From assembly GCA_018826515.1 (NCBI GenBank), contig JAHKAM010000021.1:41237-105236 (forward strand): DNA of 64,000 bases. Reading direction: 5' to 3'. The notes beneath the pieces were generated by a model that ran no database searches, was not told the DNA's origin, and was given only the letters and a program-made list of their open reading frames with translations. This DNA comes from Alphaproteobacteria bacterium. GTDB taxonomy: Bacteria; Pseudomonadota; Alphaproteobacteria; Caulobacterales; Caulobacteraceae. Positions 42,446 through 54,024 of this stretch are shown piece by piece (the stretch's first letter is position 1; every line of letters starts with the position of its first letter). A program made the position numbers and the translations under genes.

Positions 42446-43389
42446 CCGATACAGAAAACCAGCGGGCCGGCTTCGCCGCCATCATCGGCGCGCCCAACGC
42501 CGGCAAGTCCACGCTGGTCAATCGTCTGACGGGTACCAAGGTCTCGATCGTCACCCAGAAGGTCCAGACCACGCGCTTCCCCGTGCGCGGCATCGCCATC
42601 GAGGGCGACGCCCAGATCGTGCTGGTCGACACCCCCGGCATCTTCACCCCGCGCCGCCGTCTGGACCGGGCCATGGTCGCCTCGGCCTGGGGCGGGGCCT
42701 CGGACGCCGACGTGGTCGTGCACCTGATCGACGCAGCCTCGCACATCGCCGCCGAGGGCAAGGAGGGCCAGGCGGCGGACCGTCGCTCGGCCGAGGACAC
42801 CGAGACCATCATCGCCAACCTGAAGGCCTCGGGGACCCAGGTCATCCTGGCCCTGAACAAGATCGACGGGATGCGCCGGGACACCCTGCTGGCCCTGTCC
42901 CACAAGCTGTTCGAAACCGGCGTCTATTCCGAGGTCTATATGATCTCGGCGCTCAGCGGCGACGGCGTCGACGACCTCAAGCAGCGGCTGGCGCGGTCGA
43001 TGCCGGCCGGTCACTGGCTGTATCCCGAGGATCAGTCCGCCGATGTGCCGATGCGGGTGCTGGCGGCCGAGATTACGCGCGAGAAGGTCTATCTGCGCGT
43101 CCACGAGGAACTGCCCTATTCGGCGGCGGTGGAGACGACCGCCTTCGAGGACAAGGCCGACGGCTCGGCCCGGATCGAACAGATCATCTATGTCGAGCGC
43201 GAGAGCCAGCGGCCCATCGTGTTGGGCAAGGGCGGCCAGACCCTGAAATGGATCGGCCAGAAGTCGCGCGAGGAGCTGACCGAACTGCTGGACCGGCCCG
43301 TGCATCTGTTCATCACGGTCAAGGTCGATCCGAAATGGCAGGACAGCCGCGCCCTCTACGCCCAGTTCGGGCTGGACTACGACGTCTAG
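42442..43389 (+). CDS. era: GTPase Era
   Basis: GFAAIIGAPNAGKSTLVNRLTGTKVSIVTQKVQTTR; C-terminal KH domain; TTG start overlapping rnc. Confidence 0.97.
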   Translation: MTDTENQRAGFAAIIGAPNAGKSTLVNRLTGTKVSIVTQKVQTTRFPVRGIAIEGDAQIVLVDTPGIFTPRRRLDRAMVASAWGGASDADVVVHLIDAASHIAAEGKEGQAADRRSAEDTETIIANLKASGTQVILALNKIDGMRRDTLLALSHKLFETGVYSEVYMISALSGDGVDDLKQRLARSMPAGHWLYPEDQSADVPMRVLAAEITREKVYLRVHEELPYSAAVETTAFEDKADGSARIEQIIYVERESQRPIVLGKGGQTLKWIGQKSREELTELLDRPVHLFITVKVDPKWQDSRALYAQFGLDYDV

Positions 43390-43393
43390 ACCC

Positions 43394-44629
43394 TTGTTCC
43401 ACGTTCCCCGACACGCCGGCGGCCATCCCCGTCTGGCCATCGCCGTCCTCGCCGGCCTGATCCTCGTCGTCGCCGGGCTGGTCGTCTGGAGCAGCGCGCG
43501 CCCCGCCGCCCGCGAGGCGAACCCCGAGCCTGGCTCCATGGCCGCCCGGCCCCCCGTGGTCGAGGTCCGGTCGCTGCCGCGCCTGACCGAACAGCTGGAG
43601 CGCTGGGGCGGTTCGGGCCAGTTCACCGGCGGGGTGCTGGTGGCGCGCGGCGACGAGGTGCTGTTCCGCCAGGTCTATGGCTTCGCCGACCGCCGGCAGG
43701 GAACGCCGCTGGCGCTCGACTCCCGCTTCCGCCTCGCCTCGGTCAGCAAACAGTTCACCGCGGCCGCCATCCTCCGGCTGCAGGACGAGGGCGTGCTCTC
43801 GACCCATGATCCCGTGTGCCGCTGGATCCAGCCTTGCCCGCCGGCGTGGGAGCCGATCCGGCTCTATCATCTGCTCGGCCACACCTCCGGCATCCCCGAC
43901 CTGATGGCCCGCCCGGCCTGGGGCCTGCGCCGGGTCACCCCCGCAACAATGGACGAACTGACTGCCGATTCAATGAAGTACGGTCTTCAGTTCACGCCCG
44001 GAACCAAGGTCCGATATAACAACGCCGCCTATAACCTTCTCGGCGCCGTGGTCGAAAAGGCCAGCGGCGCGCCGCTGCACGACTGGCTGCGCACCGCCTT
44101 CTTCGAGCCGCTCGGGATGGCCGACACCGGCTATGACGACGACGCCTCCGGCGTGGTCATGGGCTACGCCAACCTCGGCGGCGGCGGCCCGACGCCCCAG
44201 CCGGACCACAATGTCAGCATCATCCCCGGGGCGGGGGCCCTGTATTCCACGCTCGACGACCTGCTGGTCTGGCAGCGCGCCCTGCACGGCGGCCATCTGC
44301 TGAGCCCGCGCAGCTACGCCATGATGATCGCCGACCACGCCCCCGCCGACACCCCGTCAGAACGCGGTCGGCCGCGCCGCGACTGGGGCTTCGGCCTGTT
44401 CTCCAACAGCATCGGCGCCCGGGTCGGTCCGGCCTTTTCCGACCGCCAGATCTATCACACCGGCAGTTGGTCCGGCTTCCGCAACATGGTCACCTGGCAG
44501 CCTGACACGGATGTGACGGTGATCGTCCTGTCCAATAACTATCACTCGCGTGACGCCGTCTTCCTGCTGTCGCAGCAGGGCATGGCCGAGGCCCTCGGCC
44601 GGCCGTTCCCGACCTCGATGGCGCGCTGA
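43394..44629 (+). CDS. Beta-lactamase-fold serine hydrolase (class C / PBP-like), exported
   Basis: FRLASVSKQFTAAAILRLQDEG (SxxK), RYNNAAYNLLGAVVEKASG (YxN); N-terminal TM/signal. Confidence 0.9.
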   Translation: MFHVPRHAGGHPRLAIAVLAGLILVVAGLVVWSSARPAAREANPEPGSMAARPPVVEVRSLPRLTEQLERWGGSGQFTGGVLVARGDEVLFRQVYGFADRRQGTPLALDSRFRLASVSKQFTAAAILRLQDEGVLSTHDPVCRWIQPCPPAWEPIRLYHLLGHTSGIPDLMARPAWGLRRVTPATMDELTADSMKYGLQFTPGTKVRYNNAAYNLLGAVVEKASGAPLHDWLRTAFFEPLGMADTGYDDDASGVVMGYANLGGGGPTPQPDHNVSIIPGAGALYSTLDDLLVWQRALHGGHLLSPRSYAMMIADHAPADTPSERGRPRRDWGFGLFSNSIGARVGPAFSDRQIYHTGSWSGFRNMVTWQPDTDVTVIVLSNNYHSRDAVFLLSQQGMAEALGRPFPTSMAR

Positions 44630-44641
44630 CGCCGACAAGGC

Positions 44642-46216
<1,575 letters not shown>

Positions 46217-46882
46217 TCAGTCCTCCCGCGCCCAGCGCACCCGCCGGGCCAGTTCGGCCTCGCCGGGCTCGATCTCCCCGAACGATCCGGTCGGCGGCGG
46301 CGCATCCGTGCGTTCGAAGGTGTGGGCCGTCACCCCGGTCTCCGTCTGTCGCGTCCGCGTCAGCGTCCAGGCCCCGGGCCGGGCCCCGTCGTCGAACAGT
46401 CGCTTGCCGGCGCCCAGCAGGATCGGAAAGGTCAGCACCGTCAGCTGGTCGATCAGGCCGTGCGCCAGCAGGGCATGGATCAGCTCGCTTGAGCCCTGGA
46501 TCAGCAGGTCGCGTCCGTCGGTCGCCTTCAGGTCCCGGACCGCCTCGACCAGATCCCCTTCAAGCCGGTGACTGTGGGCCCAGGTCATCGGCGTTTCCGG
46601 CCCGGCCGCCACGTATTTGTTGATGGCGTTGAACGTCCGGCCGATCTCGTCGTCCATATGCGGCCACCAGGCGGCGAAGATCTCATAGGTCCGGCGGCCC
46701 AGCAGCAGGTCGTAGTCCTCGCCCATGGCCTCGTCCATCAGGCCGCCCGAAGCCTCGTCGAAATGCGGCCAGACCCACCCCCCGAACGCGAAGCCGCCCG
46801 TCGGGTCCTCATCAGGCCCGCCCGGCGCCTGCATGACGCCGTCGAGAGAGACGAAGGTGGCGGTTCTGATCCTGCGGGTCAC
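46217..46882 (-). CDS. Dihydrofolate reductase family (RibD C-terminal-like) protein
   Basis: RTATFVSLDGVMQAPGGPDED; LLLGRRTYEIFAAWWP; LLIQGSSELIHALLAHGLIDQLTVLTFPILLGAGKRLF. Confidence 0.9.
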   Translation of the reverse strand: MTRRIRTATFVSLDGVMQAPGGPDEDPTGGFAFGGWVWPHFDEASGGLMDEAMGEDYDLLLGRRTYEIFAAWWPHMDDEIGRTFNAINKYVAAGPETPMTWAHSHRLEGDLVEAVRDLKATDGRDLLIQGSSELIHALLAHGLIDQLTVLTFPILLGAGKRLFDDGARPGAWTLTRTRQTETGVTAHTFERTDAPPPTGSFGEIEPGEAELARRVRWARED

Positions 46883-47319
46883 GACCCCGGCTTCCAGTCC
46901 GGCGACGGAATGGTGTTGACCATCCAAGGCACGCCGAACCTGTCGACCAGCCCGCCATAGCCCGGCGACCAGAAGGTCTCGCCGAACGGCATGGTCGGCC
47001 GGCCGCCCTCGACAAGGGCGTCGTACCACCGGCGGGCTTCCGCCGCGCTATCCGTGTGGAGCGTCACGTCGAAGCCGTTCTTCGGCTTGTCGATCCCGGG
47101 GGCCCAGTCGACGTCCATGTCAGCGCCCATGATCGCCTGGTCGCCGACCTCCAGCCAGCAATGCATCAGCCAGTCGCGGTACTGCGGACCGACCGGCATG
47201 TCGGGCGGACCGTCGCCATAGGGCATGGCGGCGGTGATTTTGCCGCCGAGCACTTCCGCGTAGAATTCGAAGGCCTCGCGGCATTCGCCGCGGAAGCTGA
47301 GGCTGGTCACGATCTTCAC
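46879..47319 (-). CDS. VOC/PhnB-like family protein
   Basis: MKIVTSLSFRGECREAFEFYAEVLGGKI...GVPWMVNTIP. Confidence 0.9.
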   Translation of the reverse strand: MKIVTSLSFRGECREAFEFYAEVLGGKITAAMPYGDGPPDMPVGPQYRDWLMHCWLEVGDQAIMGADMDVDWAPGIDKPKNGFDVTLHTDSAAEARRWYDALVEGGRPTMPFGETFWSPGYGGLVDRFGVPWMVNTIPSPDWKPGS

Positions 47320-47395
47320 AGTCGTTCTCCTTGAACGGGTTGCATCGAAAGCTCGACGTCGGCGACGTCGTTACTGTCGGAAGGTGCAGGAGGGC

Positions 47396-47875
47396 TCAGA
47401 CGGCCCCGCCCGCGGCCAGGAAGGCCTCCAGCCGCTCGAAGGTGCTGGTCCAGCCGTGCTTGTGGCCTGTGAGGCTCTGTTCCGACTTCAGACCCTCGTG
47501 GGTGAAGTCCATCAGGGTGCCGCCGTCCGGCGCGTCGCTGAGCTGGACGGTGACCAGGGTATCGACGGGCGGGCCATCCTCATGGGACTCGTCCCAATTG
47601 AAGGTGAAGACCAGCCGCTCCTCGGGGACGATCTCGCGATAGACCCCGCCCTGCCACAGGTCCTGGCCGGTGTCCGGCGAGCGAAGGCAGGCCCGCCATG
47701 CGCCGCCGACCCGCAGATCCTGGGTGGCGCTGACCGCCGGCCATTCGACCGGACCCAGCCACAGCACCATGACCTCGGGGTTGGACCACGCCCGCCAGAC
47801 CAGCGGCCTCGGCGCATCGAAATGGCGCTGCATCCGCAGGGTGGGTCGGGTCGCGAGACTGTCGACGAAGGTCAT
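47396..47875 (-). CDS. SRPBCC/AHSA1 family protein (second)
   Basis: RHFDAPRPLVWRAWSNPEVMVLWLGP; VYREIVPEERLVFTFNWDE. Confidence 0.9.
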   Translation of the reverse strand: MTFVDSLATRPTLRMQRHFDAPRPLVWRAWSNPEVMVLWLGPVEWPAVSATQDLRVGGAWRACLRSPDTGQDLWQGGVYREIVPEERLVFTFNWDESHEDGPPVDTLVTVQLSDAPDGGTLMDFTHEGLKSEQSLTGHKHGWTSTFERLEAFLAAGGAV

Positions 47876-47917
47876 CGGGCGGGGCTCCTCAGCGGGTCCG
47901 GTCGCGGCCGGGGAGGG

Positions 47918-48421
47918 TCAGTGTGTCTTGAGCAATTCGGCCAGCTGGTCGGCGCAGGTCCCCCAGCCTTCGTGGAAGCCCATGGCCTCGTGCTGCTTCA
48001 TCGTCTCGGCGTTCCAGTGGCGCGCCGTGGCGACATACTCCGTCTTGCCGTCGGCCATGGGGGTCAGCTCCACCGTGGCGACCATGAAGGGCTGGCCGGC
48101 CGGCTCCCAGGCCGGGGTCAGGGCGTCGGTGGTGATCCAGCGCCGGTTCGGCTCGACCGCAAGGAAGATGCCGCTGTTCGGAATTCGCTCGCCGTCCGGG
48201 CCGTGCATGACGAAGTTGAAGACGCCGCCGGGACGCGGGTCGAGCTGGATCTCCGAGATCGTCCACGGCCTGGGGACGAACCACTGCTGGAGCAGTTCGG
48301 GGGTCATCCACGCCTTCCAGATCCGTTCCGGCGAGGCGTCGAGGACGCGGCGCAGGACGAGAGCGTGCTGATGGGCGACGCCGTCCGTGTTGCAGGGGTT
48401 GGAGTCAGTGTCCTGGGCCAC
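47918..48421 (-). CDS. SRPBCC/AHSA1 family protein (first)
   Basis: LVLRRVLDASPERIWKAWMTPELLQQWFVPRPW; MGFHEGWGTCADQLAELL. Confidence 0.9.
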   Translation of the reverse strand: MAQDTDSNPCNTDGVAHQHALVLRRVLDASPERIWKAWMTPELLQQWFVPRPWTISEIQLDPRPGGVFNFVMHGPDGERIPNSGIFLAVEPNRRWITTDALTPAWEPAGQPFMVATVELTPMADGKTEYVATARHWNAETMKQHEAMGFHEGWGTCADQLAELLKTH

Positions 48422-48755
48422 GGGGGTCTCCCTTCTGGATTTTCTTCAAATAGGCGTCGAGACGGTCGAAGCTGGCGTCCCAGTAGCGGCGATAGTGCTC
48501 CAGCCACTCGGCGATGCCCTTCAGGCCCATCGGTTCGAGCCGGGCAGGGCGCCACTGGGCCTCGCGGCCGCGGCTGATCAATCCGGCCTTCTCCAGCACC
48601 TTCAGGTGTTTCGACACAGCCGGGAGGCTCATGTCGAACGGGGCGGCCAGGTCGCTGACGCTGGCCTCCCCCTCGCACAGCCGGGCCAGGATGGCCCGAC
48701 GCGTCGGGTCGGCCAGGGCGGCGAATTTGGCGGAGAGGGGGTCGGGGGTTTGCAT
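48405..48755 (-). CDS. ArsR-family transcriptional regulator
   Basis: LSAKFAALADPTRRAILARLCEGEASVSDLAAPFDMSLPAVSKHLKVLEKAGLISRGREAQWRP. Confidence 0.95.
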   Translation of the reverse strand: MQTPDPLSAKFAALADPTRRAILARLCEGEASVSDLAAPFDMSLPAVSKHLKVLEKAGLISRGREAQWRPARLEPMGLKGIAEWLEHYRRYWDASFDRLDAYLKKIQKGDPRGPGH

Positions 48756-48768
48756 GGCGGCTGTACCT

Positions 48769-48822
48769 AACTGACAGGTTAAATGCATCCGCCAGACCGG
48801 GTTGTCAACTGTCCGGTTAAAT
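48769..48822. promoter_or_regulatory. Duplicated operator-like site between arsR and divergent flavodoxin-like gene
   Basis: aactgacaggttaaat (48769-48784) and aactgtccggttaaat (48807-48822), 14/16 identical, 38 bp apart. Confidence 0.55.
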
Positions 48823-48866
48823 ATGGCGCGGGAACGTCCGCGCTGATCCGGGGGTTGAACGGGGAC

Positions 48867-49496
48867 ATGTCCGGAGACGCCCCCATGAAAGCCCTGATCC
48901 TCAACTGCACGCTCAAGCCGTCGCCCGCGACCTCGAGCACCGAGGCCCTCGCCCGAGTCGTCGTCGCTGAACTGGAGAAGGGCGGGGCCGAGACAGAGAT
49001 GGTCCGGCTGGTGGACCTCAACCTCAAGCCCGGCGTGAAGACCGATGAAGGGGAGGGCGACGACTGGCCCGCCGTCCATGCGAAGATCATGGCCGCCGAC
49101 ATCCTGATCATGGCCACGCCGACATGGCTGGGCCAGATGTCCAGCGTCTGCCTGCGCGCGCTGGAGCGGATGGACGGCCTACTGTCCGAAACCGACGACA
49201 GCGGGCGGCCCGTCGCCTTCGGCAAGGTCGCCGGGGTGGTCATCACGGGCAATGAGGATGGCGCCCACAACATCGTCGCCACAGTCTGTCAGGGCCTGAT
49301 CGACATCGGATTCACCATTCCAGGCCACAGCTGGACCTACTGGCACCTCGGCCCCGGTCCCGGCCCGGACTATGTCGAGACCGACGAAGGCCATGATTAT
49401 TCCGACCGGGTCGGCCGGAACGCCGCGCGAAATCTGATCGCCTTGGCGAAAGTGCTGAAGCCCGACACCTATCCGGTTCCCGAGAGCGGAGAGTAG
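48867..49496 (+). CDS. Flavodoxin-fold NAD(P)H-dependent oxidoreductase family
   Basis: MKALILNCTLKPSPATSSTEALARVVVAELEKGGAETEMVRLVDLNLKPG; ATPTWLGQMSSVCLRALERMDG. Confidence 0.88.
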   Translation: MSGDAPMKALILNCTLKPSPATSSTEALARVVVAELEKGGAETEMVRLVDLNLKPGVKTDEGEGDDWPAVHAKIMAADILIMATPTWLGQMSSVCLRALERMDGLLSETDDSGRPVAFGKVAGVVITGNEDGAHNIVATVCQGLIDIGFTIPGHSWTYWHLGPGPGPDYVETDEGHDYSDRVGRNAARNLIALAKVLKPDTYPVPESGE

Positions 49497-49530
49497 GCCT
49501 AGCGTAGGGGCAGGCCGTCCGGAGATTTCC

Positions 49531-50451
49531 ATGTCGCTGTTGCTCGTCGCCGTCGCGGCCCTCTCGCTGCAGACGGCCCCGCAGGATCAGGCGGCCGCCG
49601 CCCTGACCGATCTGCACGCCGCCGCCGCGCGGTCCGACGCGGAGGCCTGGGCCGCCCGTCTGGCCCCGGACCTCGTCTGGGTCGGCAATGAGACGTCGGA
49701 GCGCTGGGATCGCGACGCCTTCCTCGGCTTCGCCGCCCCGGTGTTCGCGCGCGGCGCGGGCTGGGTCTATGCGGCCCGCGAGCGCCATGTGACCCTGGCC
49801 CCCGACCCCTGCGCCTGCGTCGCCTGGTTCGACGAGGTGCTGGACAGCGAAACCTACGGCACGGCCCGGGGGGAGGGGCTGCTGGTCCGCGACGGCGCCG
49901 ACTGGCGCGTGCTGCGCTACGCCCTCAGCTATCCCATCCCCAACGACCTCGCCGGGGCGATGACGACCGAGATCCGCGCCTTCGAGACCGCCACGCCGGT
50001 GATCGACGCCCCCGGCGAGGCCGCCGACACGCCGGAGGAACGGGCCGCCGCGCGCGTGCTCGACGCCCTGCACCGCGAGGCCGCCGAGGCCGACGGGGCG
50101 GCCTATTTCGATCTGTTTGCGCCAGACGCCGTCTACATCGGCACTGATGTCACCGAGCGCTGGTCGATCGCCGAATTCCGCGGCTACGCAGAACCCTATT
50201 TCAACCGCGGCCAGGGCTGGACCTATACGCCCCGGTCCCGGTCGCTGACCCTCGCCCCGCTGGCGTGTCGCTGCGTCGTCTGGTTCGACGAGGCCCTCGA
50301 CAGCGCCTCCTACGGGACGAGCCGGGGCACGGGCGTCGTCGTGCGCGGCGCGGACGGCCGGTGGCGAATCGCCCTCTACGCCCTGACCTTCCCCATCCCC
50401 AACGCCCTGGCGCGGGACATGACCGCCCGGATCCGCGCCGCCGCCGAGTAG
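49531..50451 (+). CDS. Exported protein with two tandem NTF2/SnoaL-like domains
   Basis: Signal-like MSLLLVAVAALSLQTAPQ; two homologous halves (see findings). Confidence 0.7.
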   Translation: MSLLLVAVAALSLQTAPQDQAAAALTDLHAAAARSDAEAWAARLAPDLVWVGNETSERWDRDAFLGFAAPVFARGAGWVYAARERHVTLAPDPCACVAWFDEVLDSETYGTARGEGLLVRDGADWRVLRYALSYPIPNDLAGAMTTEIRAFETATPVIDAPGEAADTPEERAAARVLDALHREAAEADGAAYFDLFAPDAVYIGTDVTERWSIAEFRGYAEPYFNRGQGWTYTPRSRSLTLAPLACRCVVWFDEALDSASYGTSRGTGVVVRGADGRWRIALYALTFPIPNALARDMTARIRAAAE

Positions 50452-50503
50452 ACGGAAAAACGGAACGTATGGCCAACTCCGGCGGGGCGGGCTAACGGAG
50501 GCG

Positions 50504-51235
50504 ATGGATTTCACCGACGACGCCTTCGTCCTGTCCGCCCGCGCCCATGGCGACACCGGGGTGGTCGTCGAACTGCTGACCGAGACGCACGGCCGGCGCG
50601 CCGCCTATGTCGCCGGCGGCGCTTCGCGGCGGATGAAGCCCTTCCTGCAGGCCGGTGCGCGTGTGGTCGCCGACTACAAGGCGCGGACCTCGGACCATCT
50701 CGGCTCGGCCCGGCTGGAGCCGGTGGGGGAGGGCCCCAGCGCCCTGTTCGACGATCCCCTCGCCCTGACCGGCCTCGCCGCCGCCGCCGCCGTGGCCCAG
50801 GGGTCGCTGCCCGAGCGCGAGCCGCATCCCGGCGCCTTCCTGGCCTTCGAGGCCCTGATGAGCGCCTTCGCCCTGCCGGACGTCTGGCCCGCCATCTTCG
50901 TGCGGTTCGAGGCGGGGCTGCTGGAGGATCTCGGCTTCGGGCTGGACCTGTCGCGCTGCGCCGTGAACGGGACGATGGACGACCTGGTCTGGGTCAGTCC
51001 GCGCACCGGCCGCGCCGTCAGCGCCGACGCCGGCGCGCCCTATGCCGACAAGCTGCTGAAACTGCCGCCCTTCATGCTGGGGGCGCAGGCGGGGTTGGGC
51101 GAGGGCGACGTCGGCGCCGGCCTCGACCTCACCGCCCATTTCCTCGAACAGTTCGTCTTCCACCCCCAGAACCGGCCGATTCCGCCCGCGCGGGTGTGGA
51201 TGATCGACAAGCTGCGCGAGGCCGGACGGCTTTAG
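50504..51235 (+). CDS. recO: DNA repair protein RecO
   Basis: MDFTDDAFVLSARAHGDTGVVVELLTETHGRRAAYVAGGASRRMKPFLQAG. Confidence 0.95.
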   Translation: MDFTDDAFVLSARAHGDTGVVVELLTETHGRRAAYVAGGASRRMKPFLQAGARVVADYKARTSDHLGSARLEPVGEGPSALFDDPLALTGLAAAAAVAQGSLPEREPHPGAFLAFEALMSAFALPDVWPAIFVRFEAGLLEDLGFGLDLSRCAVNGTMDDLVWVSPRTGRAVSADAGAPYADKLLKLPPFMLGAQAGLGEGDVGAGLDLTAHFLEQFVFHPQNRPIPPARVWMIDKLREAGRL

Positions 51236-51275
51236 GCGCTAGACTCGACCGTTCAGATTTCCGATTCGGACTCCC

Positions 51276-53477
51276 ATGACCGTTCACACCCCGCCGCCGG
51301 AAGGCGGTCGCATCGTCGACGAACCGATGAGCGAGGCGCTGTCGCGCCGCTATCTGGCCTATGCGCTGTCGACCATCACCAACCGCGCCCTGCCGGACGT
51401 GCGCGACGGCTTCAAGCCGGTGCACCGTCGCATCATGTACGCCATGCACCAGATGCGGCTGAACCCGCAGGCGGCGGCGCGCAAATGCGCCAAGGTCGTC
51501 GGCGAGGTCATGGGCGGCTATCACCCGCACGGCGACGCCTCGATCTATGACGCCCTGGTGCGCCTGGCCCAGGACTTCTCCCAGCGCTATCCGCTGGTCG
51601 ACGGGCAGGGAAACTTCGGCAATATCGACGGCGATAACGCCGCGGCCATGCGCTACACCGAGTGCAAGCTGACCGCCGCCGCCGTCCTGCTGATGGAGGG
51701 CATCGACCAGGACTCGGTGGACTTCAAGGCCACCTACGACGATCAGGACGAGGAGCCGATCGTCCTGCCGGCCGGCTTCCCCAATCTGCTGGCCAACGGC
51801 TCGTCCGGCATCGCCGTCGGCATGGCCACCTCGATCCCGCCGCACAATGTCGGCGAGCTGATCGACGCCTGCCACCTACTGCTGGAACGCCCCGACGCCT
51901 CGACGGAAGAGCTGGCCGGCATCGTCCCGGGTCCGGACTTCCCGACCGGCGGCGTCGCCGTCGAGGGCCACGCCTCCATCCTCGACGCCTATGAGACCGG
52001 CCGCGGGGGCGTCCGCCTGCGCGCCCGCTGGGAGACCGAGGATCTCGGCCGCGGCGTCTGGCGCATCATCGTCACCGAGATGCCCTACCAGGTGCAGAAG
52101 TCGAAACTGATCGCCGACCTCGCCGACCTGATCGAGCACAAGAAGGCGCCCCTGCTGGGCGACGTCCGCGACGAGTCGGCCGAGGATATCCGGCTGGTCA
52201 TCGAGCCCAAGTCCCGCACCGTCGAACCCGAAGTCCTGATGGAGAGCCTGTTCAAGCTCTCCGACCTCGAGATCCGCTTCCCCATCAACATGAACGTGCT
52301 GGACGCGACCGGCACGCCGCGCGTCATGGGGCTGAAGGCCTGTCTGCAGGCCTTCCTCGATCATCGTCGCGAGGTGCTGGTGCGCCGGGCCGGCTGGCGC
52401 ATCGACCGGGTCGAGAAGCGACTGCACCTGCTGGAAGGCCTGCGGATCGTCTTCCTCAACCTCGATGAGGTGATCCGCATCGTCCGCGAGGAAGAACAGC
52501 CCAAGGCCGTCCTGATCGCCCGCTTCGGCCTCTCGGAGCTACAGGCCGACTTCATCCTCGACACCCGGCTGCGCCAGCTGGCGCGGATCGAGGAAATGAC
52601 GATCGAGAACGAATACAAGGCGCTGGCTGACGAACTTGCGGCGCTGCAGTCGCTGTCGTCCTCGCCGGCCAAGCAATGGAAACAGGTCGGCAAGGATCTG
52701 GAGACCGTGCGCAAGGCGCTGGTCTCGCCGCGCCGCACCACCATCGCCGAGGCCGTCGACGCCTCGGCCTTCGTTTCGGTCGAGGCCTTCATCCCGCGCG
52801 AGGCCATCACCGTCATCCTGTCCGAACGCGGCTGGATCCGCGCCGCGAAGGGCAAGGTCGAGGACCCGTCCGAGCTGAAGTTCAAGGAGGGCGACAGCCT
52901 CGCCTTCCTCGTGCCCGGCTATACGACCGACAAGGTCCTGGTCGCCGCCTCGGACGGCCGCATCTTCACCGTCGGCGCCGACAAACTGGCCTCGGGCCGC
53001 GGCCACGGCGAACCGCTGCGGTTGATGATCGATCTCGATGAGAAGGCCGACATCATCAACATCCTGACCCACCAGCCCGGCGGCAAACTGCTGGTGGCGT
53101 CAAGGGCCGGCTACGGCTTCATCGCCCCCGAAGACGAACTGCTGGCCCAGAAGCGCGGCGGCAAACAGGTGCTGAACGGCGAAATGCTGGCCGCTATCCG
53201 CGTGACCGGCGACCACATCGCGGCCATCGGCGACAACATCAAGGCGCTGATCTTCCCGCTGGCCGAACTCCCTGAGATGGGCCGCGGCAAGGGCGTGAAG
53301 CTGCAGAACTACAAACAGGGCGGTCTGGCCGACGTCGCCGTCTTCGACGGCGCCCACGGTCCCGAATGGGTCGACGGCGGCGGCCGGCGCCGCAACTGGC
53401 CCGACTGGAAGGACTGGCTGGGCAAGCGGGCCGGAGCCGGGCGACAGGGCCCCCGCGGACTCAGGAAGTTCCGTTAG
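51276..53477 (+). CDS. parC: DNA topoisomerase IV subunit A
   Basis: [81 protein letters not shown]. Confidence 0.97.
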   Translation: MTVHTPPPEGGRIVDEPMSEALSRRYLAYALSTITNRALPDVRDGFKPVHRRIMYAMHQMRLNPQAAARKCAKVVGEVMGGYHPHGDASIYDALVRLAQDFSQRYPLVDGQGNFGNIDGDNAAAMRYTECKLTAAAVLLMEGIDQDSVDFKATYDDQDEEPIVLPAGFPNLLANGSSGIAVGMATSIPPHNVGELIDACHLLLERPDASTEELAGIVPGPDFPTGGVAVEGHASILDAYETGRGGVRLRARWETEDLGRGVWRIIVTEMPYQVQKSKLIADLADLIEHKKAPLLGDVRDESAEDIRLVIEPKSRTVEPEVLMESLFKLSDLEIRFPINMNVLDATGTPRVMGLKACLQAFLDHRREVLVRRAGWRIDRVEKRLHLLEGLRIVFLNLDEVIRIVREEEQPKAVLIARFGLSELQADFILDTRLRQLARIEEMTIENEYKALADELAALQSLSSSPAKQWKQVGKDLETVRKALVSPRRTTIAEAVDASAFVSVEAFIPREAITVILSERGWIRAAKGKVEDPSELKFKEGDSLAFLVPGYTTDKVLVAASDGRIFTVGADKLASGRGHGEPLRLMIDLDEKADIINILTHQPGGKLLVASRAGYGFIAPEDELLAQKRGGKQVLNGEMLAAIRVTGDHIAAIGDNIKALIFPLAELPEMGRGKGVKLQNYKQGGLADVAVFDGAHGPEWVDGGGRRRNWPDWKDWLGKRAGAGRQGPRGLRKFR

Positions 53478-53874
53478 CCTCGGCCACCCAGCCCTGCGCC
53501 AGACGCAGGCAGGCGTCATGGTCGGCGTTCAGCTGGTCGATGGCGGCGTCGGTCGCCGCCTGATCCCGGGTCTGGGTGATCGATCCGATGGCCTGGCCGG
53601 TGCTCGCCGCAAACGCCTCCGCCAGCTGCGCCTCGGTGAGGCCCAGCGGCTGGGCATAGCCGGTCGCCGCGGTGATGAAGCCGCGTCCGTTGCGGTCCGT
53701 GCGGCTCTTGGCCTCGGCATTGCCGTTGAAGGCGTGAAGCGAGGACACGGCGGCCATGACGCCGGCGCAGCGCATGGCCTGTCCATAGCGTTCCGATGTG
53801 TCCTGGGCGGGCGCGGGCGGCGCGTCCTGACCCGGAATGGCGACGAGAGCGAAGGCCAGAAGCAGTGCGAACAT
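53461..53874 (-). CDS. Exported hypothetical protein
   Basis: Signal peptide MFALLLAFALVAIPGQDAPPAPA; 3' end overlaps parC. Confidence 0.65.
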   Translation of the reverse strand: MFALLLAFALVAIPGQDAPPAPAQDTSERYGQAMRCAGVMAAVSSLHAFNGNAEAKSRTDRNGRGFITAATGYAQPLGLTEAQLAEAFAASTGQAIGSITQTRDQAATDAAIDQLNADHDACLRLAQGWVAEANGTS

Positions 53875-54024
53875 GGTGGTCCCTTTGATCGCCCGCAGCC
53901 TATCGGGGGCGAACGGGCGCTTCAATCGGTTCCGTCATCCCGGAGAATCCGGGGGTTGCGGCGATTTCACTATCCGGAGGGGCGGACGCGGGCGATACTC
54001 GCCCCCCAGGCCGGAGAAACCGCA

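Noticed and set aside
46217-49496. Possible genomic island boundary around the ArsR cassette
   Set aside because: No integrase, tRNA junction, flanking repeats or evident composition shift was seen.
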